This document shows positions 10,659 to 21,538 of a DNA stretch of 64,000 nt, one piece after another. A program made the translations under genes and the position numbers. The first letter of the stretch is position 1; each line of letters opens with the position of its first letter. The notes beneath the pieces are model-generated. The model did not search any database and was not told the DNA's origin. It saw only the letters and a list, made by a program, of their open reading frames with translations. The DNA is from Pezicula radicicola (lineage: Eukaryota; Ascomycota; Leotiomycetes; Helotiales; Dermateaceae): positions 272,549 to 336,548 of the forward strand of contig PDUO01000022.1 in NCBI GenBank assembly GCA_003008705.1. Reading direction: 5' to 3'.

Positions 10659-12017
10659 ATGAGCATATTCGGGTCCACGCTGGGGACGGGGAGTCAGCCA
10701 CAGCAAGGCGGAGGATTATTTGGGTCGTCACTAGGAGGAAATACTGGGACCCAACAATCTGGAGGTCTTTTTGGTGGACAGAACAATCAACAAAGTGGAC
10801 AGACAGGTGGCGGCCTCTTCGGCGGTCTTGGCCAGAATCAGCAGAATCAAACTCAGCAGGCTGGTGGTAGCATCTTCGGCGGACAAAACAACCAACAGAC
10901 CCAGGCACAGCAAGGCAGTGGATTATTCGGTGGTTTGGGTCAGAATAACAACCAGCAAAGTGGTAGCGTATTCGGCGGCTTGGGACAGCCTCAGCAGCAG
11001 CAGAACCAAGGTGGTTTATTTGGCGGCCCGATCCAGCAACAACAGCCCCAGCAGACGGGAATTTTCTCCCAATCGCAGCAGCCTTTGGCACAGTCTCAAC
11101 AAGGGCAACTGCAGAGTTCTATGTGGACACCAAACAGTGGAATAAGCCCTCGTATGTACCTCGAAAATTCTTATTTCATTCCAAGCTGACTTTGCCCAAA
11201 GGCGAGAAGGGTGTTCCAGAGCAGATCAATGTGGTGAAGGATAAATGGGACACTGGAAGTGCAGATTGCGCTTTCAAATACTACTTTTACAACAAAGTCG
11301 ACGAGCACATGGCTCCCTATTACGGACCATCGCCGAACGAGGACCCGAAGGCATGGGAAGAAGCGCTGTCGAAAAAGCCTGGGCCTGGGTTTATTCCTGT
11401 ATTGTGCACCGGATTTCAACAGATGGGGGAGCGCATAAAGATTCAGCAACGGAATCTCGCAGAATTTAATGCTCGACTTCACATGATTAACGACGCCCTG
11501 TCGAAGATCCTACAGGAGCACGACACCAAATATAGTATTAGAGCGATGGATGCGAAGCGGAAACATATAGTTCTCAAGAACAGATGCCTAGCATTGGCTA
11601 CAAAGGTTCAGATTCTACGGAACAGAGGATATGCGCTAGGTGGAGACGAAGAAGATCTGCAACGCAAGTTGCAATCACTGGAAAGAAGTGTGTGTGATCC
11701 AGGACTGGGAGCACGGGCTGAAGAAATTTGGGCGAGGATGATTAGGGTCCAAGAACGGGCAAAGGCATTGAAGGGTGAGCTTGACAGGTCTGTTGCGGAA
11801 AGTAATGACGTGCTGGACGAGGAAATGAGTAGGAGGGCAAAGAAGGTATGGTCGCCAACATTTAGCCAAAACTATATTTGCTAACAGAAAACAGATTCTG
11901 GAGGACTATCAAACGCAGCTGGCACATCTGAAGAAGGAAATGGACTCAATACACAAGGAGTATACTGAGTGGGAGAAGGAGCAAGGTCCGCCAGCAAAGA
12001 AGCCTGCCGTTCGATGA
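10659..12017 (+). CDS. NUP57: FG-nucleoporin of the central channel (Nup57/Nup54 family)
   Basis: A component of the Nsp1-Nup57-Nup49 channel subcomplex of the nuclear pore. Three exons: 10659..11151, 11202..11845, 11895..12017, giving 419 residues. Residues 1-160 are a low-complexity Gln/Gly/Asn region with repeated GLFG/GSIFGG/SVFGG units, the transport-factor-binding FG repeats. The C-terminal part has the Nup54/57 signature: VPEQINVVKDKWD, FKYYFYNKV, APYYGPSPNEDPKAWEEAL, KKPGPGFIPVL and GFQQMGERIKIQ. A long coiled coil to the end follows, used for trimer assembly. The first intron (50 nt, GTATGT..CAAAG) removes a frame change and gives ISP-REKGVPEQ. The second is 49 nt. The C-terminus is Lys-rich (KKPAVR). 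Confidence 0.92.
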
Positions 12018-12545
12018 TTGTAGACTGCCTCCCCAGAGTTGGATACTCATTATGCATGGCAACAATCAAATCAGAGGACAGTCACGCAACTACGATAATG
12101 TGTACTATACCCGGAGTTGAAGCTAACACAAAATGTAATACAGCGTGTATGAATGGTCTTTTTAAACATGAAATTGGTCTCATTGTGTTTCCTATGGGTG
12201 GACAATATTCTTTCCCTTGGGAAGACAACCTTCCACAACATCTACGTTTTTTCTATACTCCACAATCTGATTTACTGGATTCTTGTAGGGGAGCATGACT
12301 GCTAAATACCTAGCTGACATCCAGTCATCGGGACCCGGGCTTACCGATCGAGAATCACGGAAGAGCCGTTCTAATAAAGAGTGCCCGTGACGCGGATTGC
12401 AACATTCGGACTGACTCACAAATAGCAATTAACTAACCGACGCCCTTCAAGCGACTCAGAAGTACTTTATAACATCACCATTTCCCCGGCTTCATAAACA
12501 TCAGCAATCTGAGACCAAAATACTTGCAGGTTATGGCACTACACG
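12018..12545. other. Intergenic spacer
   Basis: 3' flank of the nucleoporin gene and 5' flank of the acetyltransferase. An upstream ATG at 12533 is out of frame with the acetyltransferase start at 12546 and overlaps it, which could lower its translation if it lies in the mRNA. Nothing else is seen. Confidence 0.4.
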
Positions 12546-13301
12546 ATGGCAACTTCAGCTTCAGATCCTACTCTCCCCGAGCCACCAGGACTTCTCGTCC
12601 CTCAAATCGCAGCCTTGCCACCATCGAAAACCATCCTCAAAGGCAACTATTGTACTCTAACTCCGCTAACGCTCGACCACGTCCCAGCACTCTACCAATC
12701 TATCGGTGGTATCCACGATGCGGAACTCTGGGCATACATAGCTAGTGGTCCCTTTCCCGACGAGAAGTCCTTCACACAACACATGGAATTCCTATTGCAA
12801 GACCATCCCTTCTATGCCTTCGCCATCCTACCAGCAAACACAAGCAACACCGACACACCAGCACAACCGATCGGTCTAATCTGTTTTTTAAACATCGTCC
12901 CCTCAAACCGCAGCATTGAAATCGGTCACGTGGTCTACGGTAAATCATTACAACGAACTACAGCAGCAACAGAAGCTGTTTATCTTATGATGAAACACTG
13001 TTTTGAAGACCTGCATTATATGAGAGTAGAATGGAAAGCTAATAACTTGAATGCACCCAGTAAACGGGCTGCTGAACGCTTGGGTTTCGTGTTTGAGGGT
13101 GTTTTCAGGAAACATCAGGTTGTGAAGGGTAGAAGAAGGGATACGGCTTGGTTTAGTGTTTGTGATGATGAGTGGGTGGGTAGGAGTGAGAGGATTGGGG
13201 ATGTGAAGCAGGCTTTGGAGGCGTGGTTGGACGGGGGAAATTTTGATGCGGAAGGGAGGCAGAGGAGGAAGTTGGAGGAGTTTAGAAAGGGTGGTGAGTG
13301 A
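12546..13301 (+). CDS. GNAT-family N-acetyltransferase (RimJ/RimL-like)
   Basis: Single-exon gene, 251 residues. The family transfers acetyl from acetyl-CoA to amines, and the substrate cannot be told from sequence. After a Pro-rich N-terminus comes GNYCTLTPLTLDHVPALYQS, the RimJ/RimL-type start of the fold. The core follows: PIGLICFLNIVPSNRSIEIG, then GHVVYGKSLQRTTAATEAVY (beta-4/helix-3 region that binds acetyl-CoA), then HYMRVEWKANNLNAPSKRAA and ERLGFVFEGVFRKH, the classic end of GNAT_3 domains. A C-terminal tail (RQRRKLEEFRKGG) is basic and probably helical. Similar fungal proteins are widespread and usually cytosolic. No signal peptide or membrane segment. The start at 12546 is preferred because it opens the frame in a typical A/C-rich context. 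Confidence 0.88.
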   Translation: MATSASDPTLPEPPGLLVPQIAALPPSKTILKGNYCTLTPLTLDHVPALYQSIGGIHDAELWAYIASGPFPDEKSFTQHMEFLLQDHPFYAFAILPANTSNTDTPAQPIGLICFLNIVPSNRSIEIGHVVYGKSLQRTTAATEAVYLMMKHCFEDLHYMRVEWKANNLNAPSKRAAERLGFVFEGVFRKHQVVKGRRRDTAWFSVCDDEWVGRSERIGDVKQALEAWLDGGNFDAEGRQRRKLEEFRKGGE

Positions 13302-13988
13302 GTGAGGGGATGAGGGTGGTTCGGTATTGAGGTTCTCTGAGATGAAAGATAGTTGGGAGAAGTTATATTGGCCGGAAGAGAGTAGACATAGAGGATGGTT
13401 GAGCAAATCCTAGCGCCAAGTCTCACAACCTTAATTGTATTTTCCTAGGTTTAGTACCTTTGCTCTGTGTTGGTTTTTGTGTTAACCCTTCTTTCGAGCT
13501 TTACAACGGACTTCAACTTTTACAGCGGATTTCTCTCTGCAAAAAGTTCTTGCCTGTTCCTTTAGTAAGGCCGGTGAAGCGAGTGTTGATTTACAAGGTA
13601 TCTAACAGCGGCTAGACTCCGAAGTGTTCATGGATCATAGCGCAAACCCTGAAAAAATACCAACTAAGCTTCTATGGTATTAAACGTTGCGAGTTTTCAT
13701 CAAATCGGTACATGTTTCTTTAAGCGAGGGCCTCGGGAAGGTTAATAGTAGAATAGACTCGCATGGATAGATGGTAGAACCTAGAAGGTTTCGGTATAAA
13801 AATCATCACATGCTCTCAATGAACCAGGAAAGAATATAACATAACATCACCACAAAAAGAGACCATAAGTTTTAGATAAACGTAACTTCAAAGTCATACC
13901 AGTTGTTGGTTTGCCTCGAACTATATTATTGCACATTTGTATTACACAGCAGAAACTGTTGAAGCTTGAACGCGACCGTGCAAGAATC
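13302..13988. other. Intergenic spacer
   Basis: No recognisable gene or repeat. It should include the 3' flank of the acetyltransferase and the promoter of the monooxygenase. Confidence 0.4.
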
Positions 13989-15821
13989 ATGTCTGCCCAA
14001 GACCTGGTTCGCGAACCCCTCACGGGTATCAACGTGATAATCGTGGGCGGTGGTATTGGGGGTATGGCTACAGCAATTGAATGCCATCGCAAAGGTCATA
14101 ATGTTCGTGTTTTTGAACGGAGATCGTCGTTTGAAACTTTTGGTAAGCCGTCTAGATACCTCCGTACTAACTAGTGTATAAATAAGATTTGTTAGGCTAA
14201 CCATGATACTGATAGGTGACTTGCTGGGCATAGGCAAGAGTGCCCAACGAGCCATGTTATATTGGCCCGGATTTCTAGATCGCTTATTAAAGACTGCTAT
14301 GCCTCCACAGCTCACTTTCTATAAATATGATGGTACTAAGATTGTTACTCTGCGTGACAGGAAGACTGTGGAGGGCCTTGCTGGTATTCCTATTTGGAGA
14401 TCTAAACTCCATGGTGAGCTGTATAAATATGTTGAGGAATTGGGGATTCAAATCTCCTTTGATATGAGGGCGATGAAGTATTTCGAAACGGAAGAACATG
14501 GTGGAGTCATCTTTCAGGATGATCAGGTTGTGTTAGCGGACTTAGTGGTTGCTGCTGATGGAATTACATCTAAGTCTTCTGAACTTGTTGTAGGTCTCAA
14601 AAACCCAAGGAGTAGTGTGTGTCTACTAATAAAATGCGAGGTCCAAAATCCGGAGACGCCTACCAGCAGTGGTTATTCAATATACAGAGTTAGCTTTCCT
14701 TTAGGTAAAGCCAGGTAATTCTAATCAAGTCGAGTAAGGAAGTCTAATTAGCTTTAGATCACGCCTTAAAAGACCCGGTAGTTCGCGAGCACTGGGGCGG
14801 ATCTGACGAAGGCTGCCAAATCTTCCTCGCGGAAAATTTGCACATTGTTACAGCTAAGAGTGTTAAGACAAATTCAGTATGTTACCACTGTCTATTATTC
14901 GACTCTGCTAGTGCTGACTTCCCGTCAGATATGCTGGATGATGACCCATAAGGCAAGAAAACTCTACACTTTCATCAAACTCTATCCATTCAAGTTTGAT
15001 AATCCAAGCTAAAAGGGCCACTGTACCAGGACACCGAAGACTTAGCCACTGAATCCTGGTCAGCCGACTGTCCAGCATCTAATGCTCTTAACTTCGTTCC
15101 CTTGTCTGAAGGTTGGGCACCTTATATAGCCGCTCTAATAAAAATGACGCCAAACAATCGCTGCGTCAACTGGAAACTAGTTTGGCGTAGTCCTCAACCA
15201 CGATGGAGTTCTCCAAAACACCGTATCCTTCAACTCGGTGATTCATGTCATCCTTTTATCCCAACTTCGGGTAGTGGCGCTGTGATGGCTATGGAAGATG
15301 GATATTCGCTTGCTACATGCCTTCAGCTCTGCGGACGAAGCAAAATTCCATTAGGTGTTCAAGTCCATAATAAACTGAGGTGATATTAAAATCCAAACTC
15401 CTAAGAAAGTAGTAAGGAAGTTAATAATGTTCTTTTCATAGATTCGAGCGCGTAGCATTTGCCCAACGAATGGGTTTTGATACCCGTGAATTCTACCACC
15501 ATCCAAGCTGGTCCTCAATTTCTCAAGATCCGAGATCTTTAGGTGTTTGGTAAGAATACTTACTTACCTTATGAAAGAAATATTTTCTGAGATTGTCCAA
15601 TTGGCTAATGAAATATCTGTTTTAACTCTAGGGGCCCTTGGATCTTCGATCATGACGCTGAGAAATATGCGTATGAGAACTATGCGAGATGTGTGGATCA
15701 TATTTTACATGGGTCTCCTTTTCAAAATACTAATACTCCTCCCGGAAAGACGTATGAACCTTGGACTATCTCGGGATTGCTTGAGGAGGCTGGGAGAAAT
15801 GGTTTGGATGCTAAGTTATAA
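13989..15821 (+). CDS. FAD-dependent monooxygenase (salicylate hydroxylase-like)
   Basis: A flavoprotein monooxygenase that would hydroxylate an aromatic or polyketide substrate using NAD(P)H and O2. The substrate is unknown. Seven exons: 13989..14142, 14216..14704, 14758..14876 (or from 14752), 14929..14952, 15030..15379, 15442..15549, 15632..15821, about 477 residues. The FAD-binding Rossmann motif is VIIVGGGIGGMATAIE near residue 18, with FERR at the end of strand 2. A middle DG-type motif reads ADLVVAADGITSKS. The second FAD motif is LQLGDSCHPFIPTSGSGA with AMEDGYSLATCL. The C-terminus has FDHDAEKYAYENY and TYEPWTISGLL, typical of this subfamily. Exon 4 is only 24 nt (encoding ICWMMTHK) and is followed by a GC-donor intron (AAG|GCAAGA). 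All phases agree. Distant from any other biosynthetic gene. Confidence 0.85.
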
Positions 15822-16156
15822 ATGTTTTTTGCCGTACGACTTGATTGAGGGTTTGTCGTTCTTTTTCTCCCATGTTGGGCATTCTGGTTGTATCATTGAA
15901 ATATTTAAGGGGTTTAGGTTAGGGTCAAATTGTGAAGCTAGATACTTAACATGTACTTGATTTAGGTTACTTAGTTTGATAATTTATTTTGGATCACTCA
16001 CTTGACTTGAAGCGAGAAAATTGATTTGCTGGAAACATGAGACTGTAGCATCTAATTGCTTCAGGTTTCAAACGTCTAGAGTAGCTATACAAATTCTCCT
16101 CCTCTATGAAACTCTCAACTATTGATTATCAGTTAGGTAAAAGAGTACTGAGATAT
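15822..16156. other. Convergent 3' spacer
   Basis: Space between the convergent 3' ends of the monooxygenase and the acyl-CoA synthetase. AT-rich; no gene seen. Confidence 0.4.
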
Positions 16157-18301
16157 CTATCTGCCACTATTTCTAAGCAACCTAATCCCTTCATCCCTCA
16201 ACTTAAACTTCTGAATCTTCCCACTAGCAGTCTTCGGGTAGTCCTCAACCCAAAAAACATACTTGGGTACCAAGTGGTTACTCAACTTTGACAGAACCCA
16301 TTCCCTCACATCCTTGGCAGTCAAATGCTTTGAGCCCGACGTAACGGTCTCATCTACAGAAGCAAGTCCATTCCCAGCATCATCCCGTCCAACCATAACA
16401 CCTTTATGTACCACCACAAAGGCAGCTACACACTCCCCATACTTCTCATCAGGTAGTCCTACAACACTTGCTTCGGCAATGTTCTCGTGTGCGAAGAGCA
16501 CATTCTCTACTTCCAAGGGATGAATGTTCTCGCCTCCTCTTATTATGAGATCCTTAATTCGACCCGTTATTTTCACGTAGCCTTCTGAGTCCATTGTTGC
16601 TTCGTCACCTGTGTGCATCCAGATTTTCTCGTTTCCATACTCGTCTTTTTCTACTACTCGAACTTCTTTCGTTCTTTCCTCGTCGCCCCAGTAGCCTTTC
16701 ATGACCAAGTATCCGGATACCATCAGTTCTCCTTTCTCGCCAACGGGCAATATCTTGCTTGGGTCGGAGATGCCTACAACCTTGGCCTCAACGTGCGGCA
16801 TCAATTTACCTACGCTATCAAGACGCTTCTGCAAAGGGTCGTCAGGTGTCGTCATACAACTAACTGGGGAAGTTTCTGTCATTCCATAGCAAATGGTCAG
16901 GCCAGTTAGATTCAACGTATTGTGAAGTTTCTCCATAAGTCGACTCGGTACACTGCTTCCTGCTGCAATCCCAGTCCGTAACTTGTCGAAACCAGTATAT
17001 GGGACAGTACCGTTTTGAAGGAGTTCTAGCTCGGCTACGAACATGGTGGCTACTCCGTACAGAGCTGTTGCACCTTCTTCTTGGATTGAGAGAAGTGTTG
17101 CTTCTGGGTTGAAAGCTTCGGATGGGAAGAGAATTGCTGTCCCGTGAGTCGCTGTAGCCATGTATCCGAGAATACATCCGAAGCAATGGAAAAGCGGAGG
17201 TGGGCAGCATACGATATCGGAAGATGTAAGACCCATTCGCTCTCCAATGAAATAGCCATTGTTAAGGATTGAGTGGTGGGTTAAAGCAGCAGCTTTAGGC
17301 ATTGAAGTCGTACCCGATGTGAACTGAATATTTACAATGTCATCCGGGTGTAATGAAGTGTCTGGGCTAACACTGTGAAGAACGTTGCTGGAAGACAAGA
17401 GCTCTGCAAATGGCGTTGTTGCTTTCAGTGGCGAAGTGTCAACTCGGGAAGAAGAGTTATCCACGAGGATTAGATTGCAAAGAGATGGCACAGATTCTGA
17501 TTCGAGCTTCTTCGTCGTGAGATCAGGTATGATTTGTTTTAGTAGAGTTATATTTTCCCTCGGTGTTTTGTACGGGAGGCTTGTCTCTGTACCGATGATG
17601 AAATGTGCAGCCGAGAGATGTGTAAGTGCAGAAGTGATTTGAGTTGCAGTGAATGCAGGATTCAGCGGGACCTGAAAATATCAGTTATTTACGGGCAACA
17701 AAATGCCCCAACCAGATACACTACGTTGCCAATAAGAGACAAGAACCTCATTTGGAAGGAGAAAAAGCAAACTGCTCGTTGTACTTACGAGTATGGCCCC
17801 AAGTTTGAATAAAGCATATGTGATCTTACATCCATCCACACCCGAGTCAGTTATTTGCCAATATTCCAAGAAGTATATTACCAACCGTCGCAAACTCTAC
17901 ATTATTCCCTAAACTGACCGCAACCCTATCGCCCTTCTTCACACCCACGCCTTTCAACCCATGTGCAAGTGCATTGCTCTTCTGATCCAACTCGAGGTAA
18001 CTTAACCGCTGTCCTTGGCTTCTCGAAATAACCGCTGGGCGGTCTCCATATTTATCGACGATGGACTTGAAGTGTTGAGGAATGGTTAATTGGAGTAACG
18101 GAGGCTTTTGCGCAGAGAAAGGGAGTCAGTAAGTTTTCATCTTCAGGGCAAATTGAGAGACAGAATCAGAATGTGGAAGAAGACGGTGTACTGTACCTCA
18201 CTCGGACCCTTACTATAGCTCGAAGTCAACAAGCATCTCCTCGCACCGAACAGCTTCCCCGTCCTCCGTGCCCCACTGAACTGGAATGCACGTCGCAACA
18301 T
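16157..18301 (-). CDS. Acyl-CoA synthetase, ACSF2-like, probably mitochondrial
   Basis: An AMP-forming enzyme that activates a fatty or other organic acid to its CoA thioester. Best resemblance is to mitochondrial ACSF2-type medium-chain acyl-CoA synthetases. Four exons: 18301..18197, 18104..17886, 17824..17789, 17671..16157, giving 624 residues. The first exon encodes an Arg-rich, acid-poor leader (MLRRAFQFSGARRTGKLFGA), a typical mitochondrial targeting peptide. Then QHFKSIVDKYGDRPAVIS and LGAILVPLNPAFT. The nucleotide loop is IQFTSGTTSMPKAAALTH. Further motifs are PLFHCFG, CYGMTETSPVS, MHTGDEATMDSEGYVKITGR, KDLIIRGGENIHPLEVE, and the catalytic-lysine end KTASGKIQKFKLR. The second intron uses a less usual donor (GTTGGT), chosen because it gives the expected ATITYALFKLGA. 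Family certain, substrate inferred. Confidence 0.9.
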
Positions 18302-19534
18302 TGGTTCGCATCGTCTTGAAGTCGTATACTGAGGAATATACGCTTTCCGGGGTGCATTTGAACCTGGGGGATTACAGAATGGTAACTTCGTACTTTTTGT
18401 GTTCCATAAGGCATCTGAGTAAGAAAGTAGAGAAATGTGCGGGGAAGCTCCGCTGCAAGGAGAACGCGGGGATTATCTGACTCGGCAGAACTTGTTTGGC
18501 AGCTTAGCCGAACCCCTATTTTACGACTTCGGGGCTCTTCTATACGAAGCCATTTCTAAATATTACTTACTGACCGACTTTCGGAGAAATTGTTAAGTGA
18601 TAGAGATTGGGAGAGATCTATCCAGTTCCGGAATTCCTTACTCTCAATGGCAGAGCCGAGGATGTGTCCCACTAGTTAATTTCATAAACTGCTCAACTGA
18701 GATACTGAGGTCAAGTCAGATAAACTATCAGCTGATTTCAGCTTTCAAAGACCCAAAAAAGAAAGTGAAAGGAACAGCTTAAGTTACAAGGTGAGTGAGT
18801 TGGTAGTAATTTCTGGAATGGAGATCCTTCAACCACGTACAATCTACGCAACATGTTTAAGCAGAAAAACACTGGCGCGAGTGGGCCAGATCTCAATCAT
18901 GGCGCCGATCCAGTTACGCTCTTTCTTCGCGGAAAAAAGAACTGAGAATTTGCTTATATCTACACCTAGGTTGCAGTTGGATGATTGGTTCAAATCACCC
19001 AAAAAGATAAATAGGAAAGAACTGGAGAGAAAAATTCAAAGTCCAGGAGACCCAAATTGTATCCTTTGCTCTGGAACACTTCATCAAATTGAGGAAATGA
19101 AATCTGAGAATTCTATAGGTTACTAACAGAAGCTTATTATGTGAGCTTCGCAATGTTCGTACTGTGTACGTTGTCTTGTTAAGCGACACAGAACAGAGCC
19201 ATTCGAGTATAGCTTTTCAGAGAAATCCTCTCCATCATCTTATCTATTGGATAAACTTCAACCATAGATATGAAATATCATAATTCTTTTCTTACTCCTC
19301 CGGAGGTGGGCTCGTCAACGATGATGATAAGACTAAGGAGAAACATGGCAATAATAGTTCTACGCACTTGTTCATACTAAGAATAACTCACTCAGCTTGT
19401 ATTCGAACAATTCCAATAATACAGAGAACACATTTCATTTGAGTATTTTACTTTATCTGAAAAGGTTTCCAATTACTCACTTCTTTTGATACATTCGCTT
19501 GGTTTGACTTATCCGCTTGGTTCAAGTTGCTTAA
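18302..19534. other. Intergenic region
   Basis: Promoter side of the acyl-CoA synthetase and of the plus-strand gene that follows. A plus-strand ORF at 18791..19126 (111 residues, with a CxxC in PNCILCSGT) has no recognisable family and no supporting splice structure; it is not called. Confidence 0.35.
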
Positions 19535-21007
19535 GTGAAGCGACATCATCGTACCTTCCTTGAAGTTCGAAGTTCGAAGTTCAAGACCATCTCAAGTCAT
19601 GGCTGCTTCCTCGTCTTCAACAACAACAGAACATACACATCACAAACCATCCATAAACATTCTCATTGCAGTATCATAGAAGGGAAAATGAATCCATCCA
19701 ATCAGCCACCCAATAAGTTTAATCAACCCGATCAGTTTCACCAACCCAATCAGTTTCACCAACCCGATCACTTTAAACAACCCGATCACTATCACCAACC
19801 CAATCACTATCATCAACCCCATCGGTTCAATCAACCTAATCCGTTACCACTCGATCCGTTACCACCCAATCCTTTACCACCCTCTCCGTTACCACCCACT
19901 CCGCCCAAACGTCCAAAGCGCCCAAACCACCAACCACGGGGCCCCACACCTGTCATGGGACCAAATTATGGACAACCACCCAACCAAATGATCACAAATC
20001 CAGGAGCTCGCAACACTCAGGTATCTGATTTCCGTCCAATGTTTCAATTCGGTTCAGCTCCAGGAGTTTCCCAAAATGATGTACCCCGTTCCTATCAAGA
20101 TCCTCAAGCCAGTACAGGTCGAACAGGTCCTGGACTCGATGGTGACCTAGCTTTTCAACAAACCATCTCAGGCAGCCCCAGTGTAGAAGGTTGTAAATCC
20201 GATTTCACTTTACATTCCCAACAACCCGCCCAACATAGTACATTTGGAGAAGCCCTTGGATCCCATGCCTCTTCACTTTTACACCAAGCCGCCAATAATA
20301 GTGCGGATTTAGGAAGCCCTGGACCGTATCCCCTGCTAAATTTTGGGGCCCCCAGCCAAGTCAGTACGGCTTCAGGATTTGGCAACACGCCTGTGTCCAG
20401 CCCCAATCCGAATACAGACTACGAGGAATTTGTGAACTTCCTGAAAGATCGAGGTGCTTTCATACTGTTCAATCGTCGACGTTGGAAACAGGTCGTGGAA
20501 CTGTTTCAGGACATAGTCAACTATCACCAAGAGAAACCACTCGGTACTTGGCATCAAATGCCCGTTCCTAGCACCTACACTAGTCAGCTCACAAAAAATA
20601 TTTTTTTGAATGTGGGAGCAAGGGATACTATCAAGTATCTTCTTGAAGCGACTAGACGGTTAATTCATATGTGGAACTTAGACGCTGAAGACCCAGGTCA
20701 CGACCGAGCGCAAGTTGCCGAAATATTACTTAAGCTTGATGTTATCATTAAACCAGAAACTCGAGTCAGGACTGTTGATGAGAAGATTTTGAATGAAGTT
20801 TGTGGGAAACTTGCTTGGTGGCCATTGCTCAGGGCGCTGCTCAGATACCCCGTGATGGATCCGAAGCAGTATGCTGTTTGGTTTGAAATGAGAGACGGAC
20901 TGAAACCAAAATATGTTGACGAGCTGTGTTCTGAGTGTGGTGGACAGAAAACTTCAGCTCCAGACTTCGAGGGCCAGCTTCTTAGATGTCCTTCTGCCTC
21001 AACCTAG
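19535..21007 (+). CDS. Hypothetical protein with Gln/Pro/His-rich repeat N-terminus
   Basis: I do not recognise a family. The open frame gives 490 residues from 19535; the second in-frame ATG at 19688 (MNPSNQPPNKFNQPDQ) is the likelier start because the leader before it looks like untranslated sequence. From about residue 52 there are some ten copies of a 6-residue unit of the type FHQPDQ/FNQPNQ/YHQPNH, then LPPNPLPPSPLPPTPP and basic KRPKRPNHQPRGP. Residues 100-300 are polar and disordered. The last ~180 residues look folded: RRRWKQVVELFQDIVNYHQE, GARDTIKYLLEATRRLIHMW, EILLKLDVII, ILNEVCGKLAWWPLLRALLR, and a final CSECGG that could bind metal. No signal peptide. Intronless. Confidence 0.7.
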   Translation: MKRHHRTFLEVRSSKFKTISSHGCFLVFNNNRTYTSQTIHKHSHCSIIEGKMNPSNQPPNKFNQPDQFHQPNQFHQPDHFKQPDHYHQPNHYHQPHRFNQPNPLPLDPLPPNPLPPSPLPPTPPKRPKRPNHQPRGPTPVMGPNYGQPPNQMITNPGARNTQVSDFRPMFQFGSAPGVSQNDVPRSYQDPQASTGRTGPGLDGDLAFQQTISGSPSVEGCKSDFTLHSQQPAQHSTFGEALGSHASSLLHQAANNSADLGSPGPYPLLNFGAPSQVSTASGFGNTPVSSPNPNTDYEEFVNFLKDRGAFILFNRRRWKQVVELFQDIVNYHQEKPLGTWHQMPVPSTYTSQLTKNIFLNVGARDTIKYLLEATRRLIHMWNLDAEDPGHDRAQVAEILLKLDVIIKPETRVRTVDEKILNEVCGKLAWWPLLRALLRYPVMDPKQYAVWFEMRDGLKPKYVDELCSECGGQKTSAPDFEGQLLRCPSAST

Positions 21008-21538
21008 GCTAGGACGAACACGTTTTCCCTCTTAAAATACCATTAGGGTGTTTTGACATGGGCGGGCGAGTATGAAGATTAGAATTAGCTTTGGTGTGTG
21101 AAGTGAGATGGTAGTCAAATTTCAATGCAAATCGTCTTGCACTTGTTTTAATTGGTCCATAATGATTTGATGGTAGAGTTGTATCACTGTCACCTGCTTT
21201 GTGTATCTCTTACACAGATGAAATCCCATAGGAAAGTATGAGTTGAAATCCTGGGCTTACACATGACTCAAAAGTGACATTCCTTCTACTAGGGCCTTGT
21301 TGAATTGTAAGAATATTTATCTAACCATCCTCTACAACTACGCCTATTTCAGAACTCTCTTTGCTTCCTGTCACACAGAATACACCACCTTTGCCTATCT
21401 ATATGTTGCTCCTAAATAACCATTTTCTTCTTCAACACATCTTAAACATCTTAAAAGTAGCACTCAAACTTCTCCAGTCTCAAGAATCCTTATCCTTAAA
21501 ACCGGACCATACTAGATCATTCCAAATACGACGTAAAC
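21008..21538. other. Convergent spacer
   Basis: 3' flanks of the hypothetical gene and of the transporter pseudogene. No gene seen. Confidence 0.4.

Noticed and set aside
11123..11201. Separate gene starting at the ATG at 11123 inside the nucleoporin
   Set aside because: It is the second exon's frame read back through the first intron. Splicing joins both frames into one nucleoporin.
12546..18301. Secondary-metabolite cluster around the monooxygenase and acyl-CoA synthetase
   Set aside because: There is no backbone synthase, regulator or intact transporter of a cluster type. The synthetase looks mitochondrial (ACSF2-like), and the neighbours are housekeeping genes.
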